From JACVRW01 sp963819115 (GTDB lineage Bacteria; Actinomycetota; Thermoleophilia; Solirubrobacterales; Thermoleophilaceae): a stretch of DNA of 64,000 nucleotides. The notes below the pieces were generated by a model. It ran no database searches and was not told where the DNA came from. It saw nothing but the letters and a program-made list of their open reading frames with translations. This document shows, piece after piece, positions 1 through 16,311 of the stretch. The stretch's first letter is position 1. Each line of letters begins with the position of its first letter. Made by a program: the position numbers and the translations under genes. The stretch is from contig CAWFUR010000011.1 in the NCBI GenBank assembly GCA_963819115.1, positions 62,001 through 126,000 on the forward strand, given 5' to 3'.

Positions 1-2236
<2,236 letters not shown>

Positions 2237-2296
2237 GCCCCCGGCCGTCTCCCGCGACCGACTTAAGACGCACTAGAGAGAGAAAAAGGGATCAAT

Positions 2297-6376
<4,080 letters not shown>

Positions 6377-6377
6377 G

Positions 6378-6416
6378 GAGGAGCGCAGCCCGGGGCGGTG
6401 GCCCGGGCGAGCACCG
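6378..6416 (-). repeat. Dispersed hairpin repeat, copy D (inverted orientation)
   Basis: Read on the minus strand, the flanks CGGTGCTC and TGCGCTCCTC match copies A and B near 24.9 and 37.0 kb, but the stem differs: GCCCGGGGC (6388-6396) and GGCCCGGGC (6400-6408) around a GGT loop (ACC on the minus strand). Nine positions pair with one mismatch. It lies between convergent genes, directly after the rpoC stop and 41 nt beyond the 3' end of the small minus-strand gene, so it may also act as a terminator. There is no T tract. Confidence 0.75.
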
Positions 6417-6456
6417 GACCCTAAGTACCTCTAAGTACCTGAGAACCCGCTCGGGC

Positions 6457-6636
6457 TCAGCGAGCCCGGGCGGACTTCAGGGCCTTCTTGGACCCCGTCA
6501 CGAGGAACGTCCGGCCACCCAGTGGCTCGGCGTGCCCGCCCTTTGCCAGGCGCTTCAGCACGACCGGACAGCGCTTGCATCGCGGGCCGGACTTGCAGCA
6601 GCGCTTCTTGGTCTTGACGGTACGGGCGGCGGGCAC
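6457..6636 (-). CDS. Small Cys-rich basic protein (59 aa), function unknown
   Basis: A 59-residue protein starting at GTG, 24 nt downstream of the HAD-like gene on the same strand, so probably co-transcribed with it. It is strongly basic (many Lys and Arg) and has four cysteines in a CC-x5-C-x2-C arrangement (C13, C14, C20, C23) inside RCCKSGPRCKRCPVVLKRL. The composition suggests a small zinc-binding, possibly nucleic-acid-binding protein. I have an impression of similar short proteins in other actinobacteria but cannot name a family. The start is not certain, since no strong ribosome site is visible and the frame stays open upstream. Confidence 0.6.
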   Translation of the reverse strand: MPAARTVKTKKRCCKSGPRCKRCPVVLKRLAKGGHAEPLGGRTFLVTGSKKALKSARAR

Positions 6637-6659
6637 GGACGCCGCACCGTAGCAGTGTC

Positions 6660-7199
6660 TTAGGTATCCCTAACTTCTGGGCCCGCGGGATCCGCGTCGA
6701 GGCGCCCCAGCTCGTCCGCCCAGTCCACCAGCTCCTCCACGTGCTCGTCCGTGAGTCCCACCGGCGGCAGGGTCTCCACCAGCATCGTCGGGGCCGTGCG
6801 GGACTCGGCCCATTCGCGGCAGTTCTCGTCGATGTTGTCGTCGATCCAGGCCGCCGCGCGGTCGCCGGCGTACTCACTGATCGCGTCCAGCTTCCAGTGC
6901 GCCGAGCCGAACACGGCCCGGCCGTCGAACACGAGCGTGGGGAGCTCCCTGAACGAGAGCTCGAGCAGGTGTGGCAGGTGCTCGTTGGCCCGCTCCTCCC
7001 AGCCCGTGGCCCACACCAGCTCGAAGTGGTGCGACAGGGCCTCGAGCCTTTTCCCTACGCTGAGGGGGATGCAATGCGCAACCCCGTCGATCCAGTGCAG
7101 CGGGCCCGGCAGCTCCTGTATGTCAGGGGCGAAACCGAAGAGGCTGAGCACCCCGTCGACGTCGACGAAGAGGATCGGGCGGTTTGTGTGATTCGTCAC
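6660..7199 (-). CDS. HAD-superfamily-like hydrolase domain protein
   Basis: 179 residues from a GTG start. The N-terminus ILFVDVDGVLS is the DxDG motif I of HAD phosphohydrolases (D14 nucleophile, D16). LVWATGWEERAN fits motif II (Thr in a WATGW context, as in small HAD domains linked to RNA repair), and AAWIDDNID fits the acidic motif IV. The length equals a minimal HAD fold without a large cap. The substrate cannot be read from the sequence. The gene sits on the minus strand between rpoC and rpsL and is followed closely by the 59-residue Cys-rich gene. It is divergent from the membrane protein at 7373. Confidence 0.75.
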   Translation of the reverse strand: MTNHTNRPILFVDVDGVLSLFGFAPDIQELPGPLHWIDGVAHCIPLSVGKRLEALSHHFELVWATGWEERANEHLPHLLELSFRELPTLVFDGRAVFGSAHWKLDAISEYAGDRAAAWIDDNIDENCREWAESRTAPTMLVETLPPVGLTDEHVEELVDWADELGRLDADPAGPEVRDT

Positions 7200-7372
7200 T
7201 GGGGTATCGCAATCTCGTAACCGGGGTATGAATAGACGTACGACCTTGGCGCCTTCTCATTCAAGCGGCAGGCGCGCCGGCCGATACCTCGAATAGCGGA
7301 AAGGGACCGCCGCCATCGACTCCCTTTCCCACGCACTGTTTCCCGAACCGGATTCTTAAGCCTTCCACGCAC

Positions 7373-8236
7373 GTGACTATTGAAGTAGGCATTCTCCTAG
7401 CGCTTCTCTGCGCCCTCACCACGAACTTCGGCTTCCTGCTGAAGCATCGCGGCGCGTGCGCGGCCCCCGACGTCAGCCTGAGCCACCCGGTTCGCAGCGC
7501 CGTGGGCCTCTTCCGGTCCAAGTTCTTCGCGCTGGGAATGCTCGTGGCCCTCGGGGCTTGGATCCTCCACGTCGGCGCGCTCGCACTGGCCCCGCTTTCG
7601 CTCGTCCAGGCGGTCATCTCAGGAGGACTCGTCTTCCTCACCGTCATCGCCGAGCGCTGGTTCGGCTGCTCCGTCGGCATCCGCCAATGGGCCGGCGTGG
7701 GTCTCACCGCGCTGGGCCTCGTGCTCCTTGCGGCCACCCTGCCCGGCGGCGAGGGAGCCAACTCCGGCTACTCGACGGTCGGCATGGTCGCCTTCGAGTC
7801 CGCGCTCCTCGCGCTCGGTGCCTTCCTCGTACTCTCCCCGGCCCTCGACTCTCACGAGCATCACGGCGTGATGCTCGGCACCGCGGCCGGCATCCTCTTC
7901 GGCGTCTCCGACGTGGCCATCAAGGCCCTCACCGGCACCGTCGGGTCCGACGGCGCACTCGGACTGGTCTCGCCCTGGCTCGTCACCTGCATCCTGGCCT
8001 CCGTCATCGCCTTCTACGCCTCCGCACGCGGACTTCAGAAGGGTGAGGCGGTGCCCGTCATCACGCTCACCAGCGCCGCGGCCAACGTCACCGCCATCAG
8101 CGGCGGCATCCTCGTGTTTGGCGACCCGATGCCGAACGACCCGCTCGGGATCGTCGTCCAGAGCTTCGCCTTCGTGCTCGTGATCGCGGCCGCCGCGATC
8201 ACGCCGGCGCCGCTGCGCGCCGCCCGCGCCGAGTAG
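7373..8236 (+). CDS. DMT/EamA-like multi-spanning membrane protein
   Basis: 287 residues from a GTG start, nearly all hydrophobic, with about nine predicted membrane helices and no signal peptide cleavage site. The first helix (VGILLALLCALTTNFGFLLK) and the repeated GxxL(V)LLA pattern resemble the drug/metabolite transporter superfamily, especially NIPA/EamA-type proteins built from two internally related halves. The second half has a polar residue cluster near FGVSDVAIKAL. The transported substrate is unknown. It stands alone on the plus strand between the rpoBC and str operons, and overlapping inverted repeats lie just past its stop codon. Confidence 0.75.
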   Translation: MTIEVGILLALLCALTTNFGFLLKHRGACAAPDVSLSHPVRSAVGLFRSKFFALGMLVALGAWILHVGALALAPLSLVQAVISGGLVFLTVIAERWFGCSVGIRQWAGVGLTALGLVLLAATLPGGEGANSGYSTVGMVAFESALLALGAFLVLSPALDSHEHHGVMLGTAAGILFGVSDVAIKALTGTVGSDGALGLVSPWLVTCILASVIAFYASARGLQKGEAVPVITLTSAAANVTAISGGILVFGDPMPNDPLGIVVQSFAFVLVIAAAAITPAPLRAARAE

Positions 8237-8243
8237 AACCTCG

Positions 8244-8268
8244 CTCCGCTGGCGGAGTTCGACTCCGC
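8244..8268 (+). terminator. Two overlapping, mutually exclusive hairpins before rpsL
   Basis: CTCCGC (8244-8249) can pair with GCGGAG (8252-8257), while GCGGAGT (8252-8258) can instead pair with ACTCCGC (8262-8268) around a TCG loop. The shared central arm makes the two folds alternatives. No T tract follows. It may end the upstream membrane-protein transcript or act as a structural switch; it lies upstream of the rpsL promoter candidate. Confidence 0.45.
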
Positions 8269-8297
8269 CTGCAGCCGGAACGCCGCCCGCACGCTGC

Positions 8298-8303
8298 TAG
8301 GAT
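8298..8303 (+). promoter_or_regulatory. Candidate -10 box for a leaderless rpsL transcript
   Basis: TAGGAT ends 10 nt before the rpsL ATG, which would put the transcript start within a few bases of the start codon. No ribosome site is visible and no clear -35 element is seen. Confidence 0.4.
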
Positions 8304-8313
8304 CCCGCGCCGC

Positions 8314-8709
8314 ATGCCAAGCATCAATCAGCTCGTCCGCAAGGGCCGCGTGAAGCCCAAGAAGAAGGTCTCCACGCCAGGTCTCAAGTCCGGCCAGGGA
8401 CGCAAGCGGCGCATCGCCGCCCCCCAGCGTCGCGGGGTCTGCACCCGCGTGTACACCACCACGCCCAAGAAGCCGAACTCCGCGCTGCGCAAGGTCGCGC
8501 GCGTCCGGCTGACGAACGGCATGGAGGTCACCACCTACATCCCGGGCGAGGGCCACAACCTTCAGGAGCACTCCGTGGTGCTCGTCCGTGGCGGACGGGT
8601 CAAGGACCTCCCGGGCGTCCGCTACAAGGTCGTCCGCGGCACCCTGGACGCCGCCGGCGTCTCGGACCGAAAGAAGGCGCGCTCGCAGTACGGAGCGAAG
8701 GCCCGCTAA
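8314..8709 (+). CDS. rpsL: 30S ribosomal protein S12
   Basis: 131 residues. S12 sits at the decoding centre and controls accuracy. The conserved TTPKKPNSALRKVARVRL segment contains the Lys pair (K52/K53) equivalent to the main streptomycin-resistance position, and GGRVKDLPGVRY holds the second site (K97) and the aspartate (D98) that is often methylthiolated. All residues look wild type, so streptomycin sensitivity is expected. The N-terminus is a few residues longer than in Escherichia coli. First gene of the str cluster; its TAA overlaps the rpsG ATG by one base. Confidence 0.98.
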   Translation: MPSINQLVRKGRVKPKKKVSTPGLKSGQGRKRRIAAPQRRGVCTRVYTTTPKKPNSALRKVARVRLTNGMEVTTYIPGEGHNLQEHSVVLVRGGRVKDLPGVRYKVVRGTLDAAGVSDRKKARSQYGAKAR

Positions 8710-9179
8710 TGCCGCGCCGCGCCGCCGCAGCGATCCGGCCGGTCGAGGCCGACCCCATGTTCGGGTCGAAGCTCGTGTCCCAGGTCATCAACAAGGTGAT
8801 GACCGACGGCAAGAAGTCCACCGCCGAGAAGATCGTCTACGACGCCCTCGACATCCTCTCCCGGCGCACCAAGCAGGACCCGGTGCCCGCCCTCGAGGAC
8901 TCGATCAAGGCGCTGACCCCGGTGCTGGAGGTCCGCTCCCGCCGCGTCGGCGGTGCCACCTACCAGGTGCCCGTCGAAGTTCCCTCGCCCAGGGCCCGCA
9001 CGCTCGCCGTGCGCTGGCTCGTCGAGTTCTCCCGCAACCGGCGCGAGAAGACGATGGCCGAGCGCCTCGCCGGCGAGCTCGGCGACGCCCAGTCCCAGCA
9101 GGGCGGGGCATACAAGCGGAAGGACGACATCTTCCGCATGGCTCAGGCCAACAAGGCCTTCGCCCACTACCGCTGGTAA
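8709..9179 (+). CDS. rpsG: 30S ribosomal protein S7
   Basis: 156 residues, the usual S7 length. S7 nucleates assembly of the 30S head and contacts the E-site tRNA. It starts MPRRAAAAI and carries the conserved helical blocks SKLVSQVINKVMTDGKKSTAEKIVY and VEVPSPRARTLAVRWLVEFSR, ending in the basic ANKAFAHYRW segment typical of the family. Its ATG overlaps the rpsL stop codon (TAATG), so translation is probably coupled. Unlike in most bacteria, fusA does not follow directly; an opposite-strand gene and a terminator intervene. Confidence 0.97.
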   Translation: MPRRAAAAIRPVEADPMFGSKLVSQVINKVMTDGKKSTAEKIVYDALDILSRRTKQDPVPALEDSIKALTPVLEVRSRRVGGATYQVPVEVPSPRARTLAVRWLVEFSRNRREKTMAERLAGELGDAQSQQGGAYKRKDDIFRMAQANKAFAHYRW

Positions 9180-9332
9180 CACCGGCGCGCTAGGCGGCGC
9201 CTGGCGGGGTCATCGGTCGCTTGCGTGCGGAGCACGCGTCGCTCCCCGCTTTCCCCGCCATGCTTGCCTCGCGCATCCGCTGTTCCCAGCGGCCCGCGGG
9301 CATCCGTGAAACAAAAGCCACCGTCTGGGTGG

Positions 9333-9854
9333 TCAACGTTCCTCGCGTCTCTCCTTCGCCGCTCGGCGATCGCGGCGCTCGGGCCTTCGCGAGCGTCCTC
9401 GCTCCGACAACCCGGCCGCGCCGGCCAGGATCGTCACCACGCCGCCGAGGAGGGCCAGCCAAAGGCCGGTGCCGGGCTGGGCGGATGCGCCGGCGAAGTC
9501 GCGGCCAATCACTCCGGTGTCGTTCGAGGCAGGCAGGTCGTTCAGGACGGTGATGCCCGCGGCCACGGCCCCGAAGGCCACCAGGGCGGCGGCGGCCGGG
9601 CGTGAGCCGCGCCACGCGCCCACGGCCATCACGACCACGGCCAGGGCGAGCAGGGGGAACACGATGCTGTGGCGCTCGAAGCCGGTCTGCACGCAGCGGT
9701 CCGCCAGCGCGGGGTCGGTGTCGTTCAGCTGCTCGCAGCTACCGCTGGCCACATCGACCGAGATCACGGTTGCGAAGGCGGAGCTGAGCAACATCAGGGC
9801 GCCTGCCGCGGCGAGGATCGGGAGGAGCAGCGGGCGCCCGGTCGAATCCCGCAC
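9333..9854 (-). CDS. Hypothetical four-helix membrane protein
   Basis: About 173 residues if started at GTG 9854, with four hydrophobic segments: LLLPILAAAGALMLLSSAF near the start, FPLLALAVVVMAVGAW, AAAALVAFGAVAAGITVL and WLALLGGVVTILAGAAGL. The loop between helices 1 and 2 contains two cysteines 14 residues apart that could form a disulfide outside the membrane. The C-terminus is a short, very basic cytoplasmic tail. I chose the GTG because GATTCT lies 8 nt upstream and the protein becomes hydrophobic at once; an in-frame TTG at 9962 would add a charged 36-residue leader. No family recognised. It splits rpsG from fusA on the opposite strand. Confidence 0.65.
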   Translation of the reverse strand: MRDSTGRPLLLPILAAAGALMLLSSAFATVISVDVASGSCEQLNDTDPALADRCVQTGFERHSIVFPLLALAVVVMAVGAWRGSRPAAAALVAFGAVAAGITVLNDLPASNDTGVIGRDFAGASAQPGTGLWLALLGGVVTILAGAAGLSERGRSRRPERRDRRAAKERREER

Positions 9855-10016
9855 GGGGAGAGAGAATCGCCCCGATCGGTGCTTCGAATGCCTGCTACCA
9901 TCATTCGTCGCTTCGCGGCGGGACTTCTTCCCTCCGCGATGCCGCTCAGCCACGTGGTCCAAAGGGCCGCGGCGAGCGGGCTCGAAGCTTGATGGAGGCT
10001 CCTAACAAATAAGACA

Positions 10017-10077
10017 GTTCCGGGCAATTCCTCCACGCAGCAAAGGGCCCGGCAAGGGTCTTTTTTCTGCCCGGAAC
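10017..10077 (+). promoter_or_regulatory. Long-range inverted repeat enclosing the pre-fusA terminator
   Basis: GTTCCGGGCA (10017-10026) is exactly complementary to TGCCCGGAAC (10068-10077). The 41-nt interior contains the intrinsic terminator at 10042-10066. If one RNA covers the region, the ten-pair stem could close around the terminator hairpin after it has been transcribed. Confidence 0.5.
10042..10066 (+). terminator. Intrinsic terminator upstream of fusA
   Basis: AAAGGGCCC (10042-10050) pairs with GGGTCTTTT (10056-10064) across a GGCAA loop, giving nine pairs including two G-U, and runs straight into six T residues (10061-10066). The orientation would stop plus-strand transcription arriving from rpsL-rpsG before fusA. 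Confidence 0.7.
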
Positions 10078-10080
10078 CAG

Positions 10081-10086
10081 TATTAG
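10081..10086 (+). promoter_or_regulatory. Candidate -10 box for fusA
   Basis: TATTAG ends 10 nt before the fusA ATG and lies just after the terminator. A private promoter giving a leaderless or nearly leaderless fusA mRNA fits. No -35 match was seen, and a weak GAGAAG could also serve as ribosome site. Confidence 0.4.
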
Positions 10087-10096
10087 CGAGAAGAAC

Positions 10097-12208
<2,112 letters not shown>

Positions 12209-12268
12209 GACGGAACGCCGTCGGCGGGGCCGACTGCGAGCCAAAGCAGCAAAGAGTATGTTTCGCGA

Positions 12269-12288
12269 GTTCGGGCCAGGTCCCGAAC
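12269..12288 (+). promoter_or_regulatory. Hairpin in the tuf 5' leader, with a candidate promoter just upstream
   Basis: GTTCGGG (12269-12275) pairs perfectly with CCCGAAC (12282-12288) around CCAGGT. TATGTT at 12257-12262 looks like a -10 box whose start site would fall at the base of this hairpin. The GAAAGGAG ribosome site (12298-12305) follows, 9 nt before the GTG. A second inverted repeat, GTCGGC/GCCGAC, lies at 12220-12234 just past fusA. Confidence 0.5.
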
Positions 12289-12314
12289 GGAATCTTTGAA
12301 AGGAGCAGTTCGGA

Positions 12315-13502
<1,188 letters not shown>

Positions 13503-13529
13503 GGGGTCTGCACGAGAGACACCCTTCTC

Positions 13530-13560
13530 GGGGGCGGGCAGCAGTCATAGGCCCGCCCCC
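13530..13560 (+). terminator. Strong GC hairpin between tuf and rpsJ
   Basis: GGGGGCGGGC (13530-13539) and GCCCGCCCCC (13551-13560) form a perfect ten-pair stem with an 11-nt loop. It lacks a T tract, so it could be a factor-assisted terminator, an RNA-stability element at the tuf 3' end, or part of the leader of the S10 operon. Confidence 0.55.
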
Positions 13561-13575
13561 AAGCCTGTAAAGACC

Positions 13576-13899
13576 ATGGCCACACTCACACAGAACAAGA
13601 TCCGCATCCGGCTCAAGGCCTACGACCACTCGGCGATCGAGACGGCGGCCAAGGAGATCGTGGAGACCGCCGTGCGCACCGGCGCCTCGGTGTCCGGTCC
13701 AGTGCCGCTTCCCACCGAGAAGAACGTGTACTGCGTGGTGCGCGGGCCCTTCAAGGACAAGGACTCGCGCGAGCACTTCGAGATCCGTACGCACAAGCGG
13801 CTGATCGACATCCTCCAGCCCACTCCGAAGACCGTGGACTCGCTCCAGCGCCTGGACCACCTCCCGGCCGGCGTGGACATCCAGATTCAGCTGATCTGA
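13576..13899 (+). CDS. rpsJ: 30S ribosomal protein S10
   Basis: 107 residues from ATG. S10 is part of the 30S head and, in family members, also binds NusB in antitermination complexes. Conserved segments are IRIRLKAYDHSAIETAAKEIV at the N-terminus and FEIRTHKRLIDILQPTPKTVD in the middle, ending in LPAGVDIQIQLI. The frame is open further upstream, but the conserved N-terminus and the strong hairpin just before it argue for this ATG. First gene of a long S10-spc operon running to secY; rplC begins 6 nt later. Confidence 0.97.
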   Translation: MATLTQNKIRIRLKAYDHSAIETAAKEIVETAVRTGASVSGPVPLPTEKNVYCVVRGPFKDKDSREHFEIRTHKRLIDILQPTPKTVDSLQRLDHLPAGVDIQIQLI

Positions 13900-13905
13900 G
13901 GCGAG

Positions 13906-14529
13906 ATGCCGGGAATCTTGGGACGAAAGCTGGGCATGACGCAGATCTTCGACGCCGATGACGGCCACGTGGAGCGCGTCACGGTGATCGAGGCTGGCCC
14001 CTGCTTCGTCACGGCCATCCGGCGCGCCGACCGCGACGGATACGACGCCGTGCAGCTCGCCTTCGGCGAGATCAGGGAGAAGAAGCTCCAGAAGGCGCGC
14101 CGCGGCCACCTGCGCAAGGCGGGCGTGGGCAACCTTCGCCACCTCTGCGAGTTCCGCGGCGACGCCGGCGAGCTCGAGGTGGGCAACGAGGTGAAGGTCG
14201 ACTCCGTGTTCGAGAAGGGCGAGACCGTGAAGGTCTCCGGGGTCTCGAAGGGCAAGGGCTTCGCCGGCACGATCAAGCGCCACAACTTCCACCGCGGCCC
14301 GGTGTCCCACGGCTCGCACAACGTGCGCGCTCCCGGATCGATCGGCGCCTCGGCCGACCCGGCCCGCGTGTTCAAGGGGATCCGCGGTCCCGGCCAGATG
14401 GGCAACAAGCGCGCGACCCAGCGCGGCCTGGAGGTCGTGGACGTGCGCACCGACACCAACCTTCTGCTCGTCCGCGGCTCGGTTCCGGGCGCCAAGGGCA
14501 CCGTCGTCGAGATCAGGAAGGACTCCTGA
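13906..14529 (+). CDS. rplC: 50S ribosomal protein L3
   Basis: 207 residues, normal for L3, an early-binding 23S rRNA protein whose long loop reaches the peptidyl-transferase centre. It begins MPGILGRKLGMTQIF. The central KGFAGTIKRHNFHRGPVSHGS and PGSIGASADPARVFKGIRGPG blocks and the GQMGNKRATQRGLEV segment, which holds the glutamine methylated by PrmB in some bacteria, are all present. A GAGGCGAG ribosome site lies directly before the ATG. The stop overlaps the rplD ATG by one base. Confidence 0.97.
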   Translation: MPGILGRKLGMTQIFDADDGHVERVTVIEAGPCFVTAIRRADRDGYDAVQLAFGEIREKKLQKARRGHLRKAGVGNLRHLCEFRGDAGELEVGNEVKVDSVFEKGETVKVSGVSKGKGFAGTIKRHNFHRGPVSHGSHNVRAPGSIGASADPARVFKGIRGPGQMGNKRATQRGLEVVDVRTDTNLLLVRGSVPGAKGTVVEIRKDS

Positions 14530-15170
14530 TGGCGGCCGAGGCTCCGTTGATCGGCAAGGCCAAGGGCAAGCTCTCCCTCGACGAGGCCGTGTTCGGCGAG
14601 CGCTTCCACGGGCCGCTGGTGCACGAGGTCGTGCGCGCGGAGCTCGCGGCCCAGCGCCGGGGCACCGCCTCCACCAAGACTCGCGGCGAGATAGCGATGA
14701 CCGGAGCCAAGGCCTGGCGCCAGAAGGGCACCGGCCGGGCACGGGTGGGCGCGCTCTCGGTGTCCAGCCGCAAGGGCGGTGGGGTGACCTTCGGGCCCAA
14801 GCCGCGCCGGTACACGATCAAGGTCAACCGCAAGGCGGCGCGTCGCGCGCTGCGCGCCGCCCTGGCGATGCACGCCGACCGTGGCTCGCTCGCCGGCATC
14901 GACGTCGCGGCGTTCGACACCCCCTCCACCAAGGCCGCGGCGGCCGCGCTCGAGAGCCTCGACGGCCGCGGGCGAGTGCTCGTGGTGCTGGACGAGGACG
15001 AGGTCAACTGTGCCAAGTCCTTCCGCAACCTGACCGGCGTCAAGGTCATGCGCTCCGACTCCGTGGGCGTGGCCGACGTGGTGGGCGCGGGCCGCCTCGT
15101 GGTCTCGGAGGCCGGCCTCGGCCGCCTCACCGACAAGGCGCGCGCGCCTGAGAGCGAGGGCTCCGAGTGA
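14529..15170 (+). CDS. rplD: 50S ribosomal protein L4
   Basis: 213 residues. L4 binds 23S rRNA and lines the nascent-peptide exit tunnel with L22. The tunnel loop is recognised by KTRGEIAMTGAKAWRQKGTGRARVG followed by GGGVTFGPKPRRY; mutations in this loop give macrolide resistance in other bacteria, but nothing unusual is seen here. The C-terminal half has the Rossmann-like LVVLDEDEVNCAKSFRNL segment. Its start overlaps the rplC stop and its end overlaps the rplW GTG by four bases, implying coupled translation. Confidence 0.97.
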   Translation: MAAEAPLIGKAKGKLSLDEAVFGERFHGPLVHEVVRAELAAQRRGTASTKTRGEIAMTGAKAWRQKGTGRARVGALSVSSRKGGGVTFGPKPRRYTIKVNRKAARRALRAALAMHADRGSLAGIDVAAFDTPSTKAAAAALESLDGRGRVLVVLDEDEVNCAKSFRNLTGVKVMRSDSVGVADVVGAGRLVVSEAGLGRLTDKARAPESEGSE

Positions 15171-15463
15171 ACGCCCGCGCCGTGATCCTCCGCCCCGTGG
15201 TGTCCGAGAAGAGCTACGCCCTGCTGGCGGCCAACAAGTACACCTTCCGCGTCGCCGATCGCGCGAACAAGACGCAGGTGCGCCAGGCGATCGAGGAGAT
15301 CTTCGGCGTCCGCGTCCTGGACGTGCGCACCCTGTGGGTCAAGCCCAAGCCCAAGCGCCGCGGTGTCAGTGCCGGATTCCGGCGCCGCTGGAAGAAGGCG
15401 ATCGTGACGCTCCACGCCGAGGACACGATCGAGCTGTTCGAAGGACAGGAGCTCGGAGCCTGA
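15167..15463 (+). CDS. rplW: 50S ribosomal protein L23
   Basis: 98 residues from a GTG that overlaps the rplD stop. L23 sits at the tunnel exit and is the docking site for trigger factor and SRP. The family signature is visible as ILRPVVSEKSYALLAANKYTFRV with a following ANKTQVRQAIEEIFGVRVLDV. The basic KPKPKRRG loop and the short C-terminus are usual. Overlaps the rplB ATG by one base (TGATG). Confidence 0.96.
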   Translation: MNARAVILRPVVSEKSYALLAANKYTFRVADRANKTQVRQAIEEIFGVRVLDVRTLWVKPKPKRRGVSAGFRRRWKKAIVTLHAEDTIELFEGQELGA

Positions 15464-16308
15464 TGGCCATCAAGAAGCACAAGCCCACCAGCCCGGGCCG
15501 GCGGTTCGCCACCTGGCTCCAGCACGAGGCGGTCACCAAGACCGAGCCCGAGCGCTCGCTCGTGGAGGGCCTGCGGAAGTCCGGCGGGCGGAACAACAAC
15601 GGCCGCGTCACCTCCCGCCACAGGGGCGGCGGCAACAAGCGCAAGTACCGGAAGATCGACTTCCTGCGCCGCAAGGACGGCGTGCCCGCGAAGGTCGCGG
15701 CGATCGAGTACGACCCCAACCGCAGCGCGCACATCGCCCTCCTCCACTACCTGGACGGCGAGAAGCGCTACATCCTCGCGCCGGCCCGGCTCGCCGTGGG
15801 CGCCACGGTCTCCTCCGGTCCCACGGCCGACATCGCGCCGGGGAACGCCCTTCCGCTCAGCGCCATCCCCACGGGTACCACCGTGCACAACGTGGAGCTC
15901 GTGCCCGGACGCGGCGGCCAGCTCGGCCGCGCCGCCGGCACCTCCATCCAGGTGGTGGCGAAGGACAACGGCTACGCCACCCTGCGCCTGCCCTCGAGCG
16001 AGATGCGCATGGTGCCCGAGGACTGCCGGGCCACGATCGGACCGCTCGGGAACGCCGAGCATGAGCTCGTGGACCTGGGCAAGGCCGGACGCGCACGGCA
16101 TCGCGGCAAGCGTCCGCAGACGCGCGGCGTGGCCATGAACCCGGTCGACCATCCGCACGGCGGCGGAGAGGCACACCACACGCCCGGCGGACATCCGGTC
16201 ACGCCCTGGGGCGTGCCCACCCTCGGATACCGCACGCGCAAGAAGCGCAAGGGATCCGACAGATACATCGTTCGCGGCCGCCGCCGCGGGAAGAAGGGGA
16301 GGCGCTAG
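15463..16308 (+). CDS. rplB: 50S ribosomal protein L2
   Basis: 281 residues from the ATG that overlaps the rplW stop. L2 is a primary 23S rRNA-binding protein needed for subunit association and peptidyl-transferase activity. It begins MAIKKHKPTSPGRRF, has the GGRNNNGRVTSRHRGGGNKRKYR rRNA-binding block (about 45-70), and near the C-terminus carries GVAMNPVDHPHGGGEAHH with the histidine equivalent to the essential His229. The C-terminus is rich in Arg and Lys. No unusual extension. Confidence 0.97.
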   Translation: MAIKKHKPTSPGRRFATWLQHEAVTKTEPERSLVEGLRKSGGRNNNGRVTSRHRGGGNKRKYRKIDFLRRKDGVPAKVAAIEYDPNRSAHIALLHYLDGEKRYILAPARLAVGATVSSGPTADIAPGNALPLSAIPTGTTVHNVELVPGRGGQLGRAAGTSIQVVAKDNGYATLRLPSSEMRMVPEDCRATIGPLGNAEHELVDLGKAGRARHRGKRPQTRGVAMNPVDHPHGGGEAHHTPGGHPVTPWGVPTLGYRTRKKRKGSDRYIVRGRRRGKKGRR

Positions 16309-16311
16309 TCC

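Noticed and set aside
6421..6440. Perfect tandem of CTAAGTACCT twice after rpoC
   Set aside because: Only two units and no third copy or nearby symmetry; may be a slippage product. Not enough to call a regulatory or mobile feature.
6660..6673. TTAGG-TATC-CCTAA inverted repeat at the end of the HAD-like gene
   Set aside because: Five pairs overlapping the stop codon are expected by chance at this scale.
9190..9250. Hairpin GCGTGC-GGA-GCACGC after rpsG with a CCATGC-like flank
   Set aside because: Looks a little like the dispersed repeat in reverse, but flanks match too poorly to include it. Genome-wide alignment of copies would decide.
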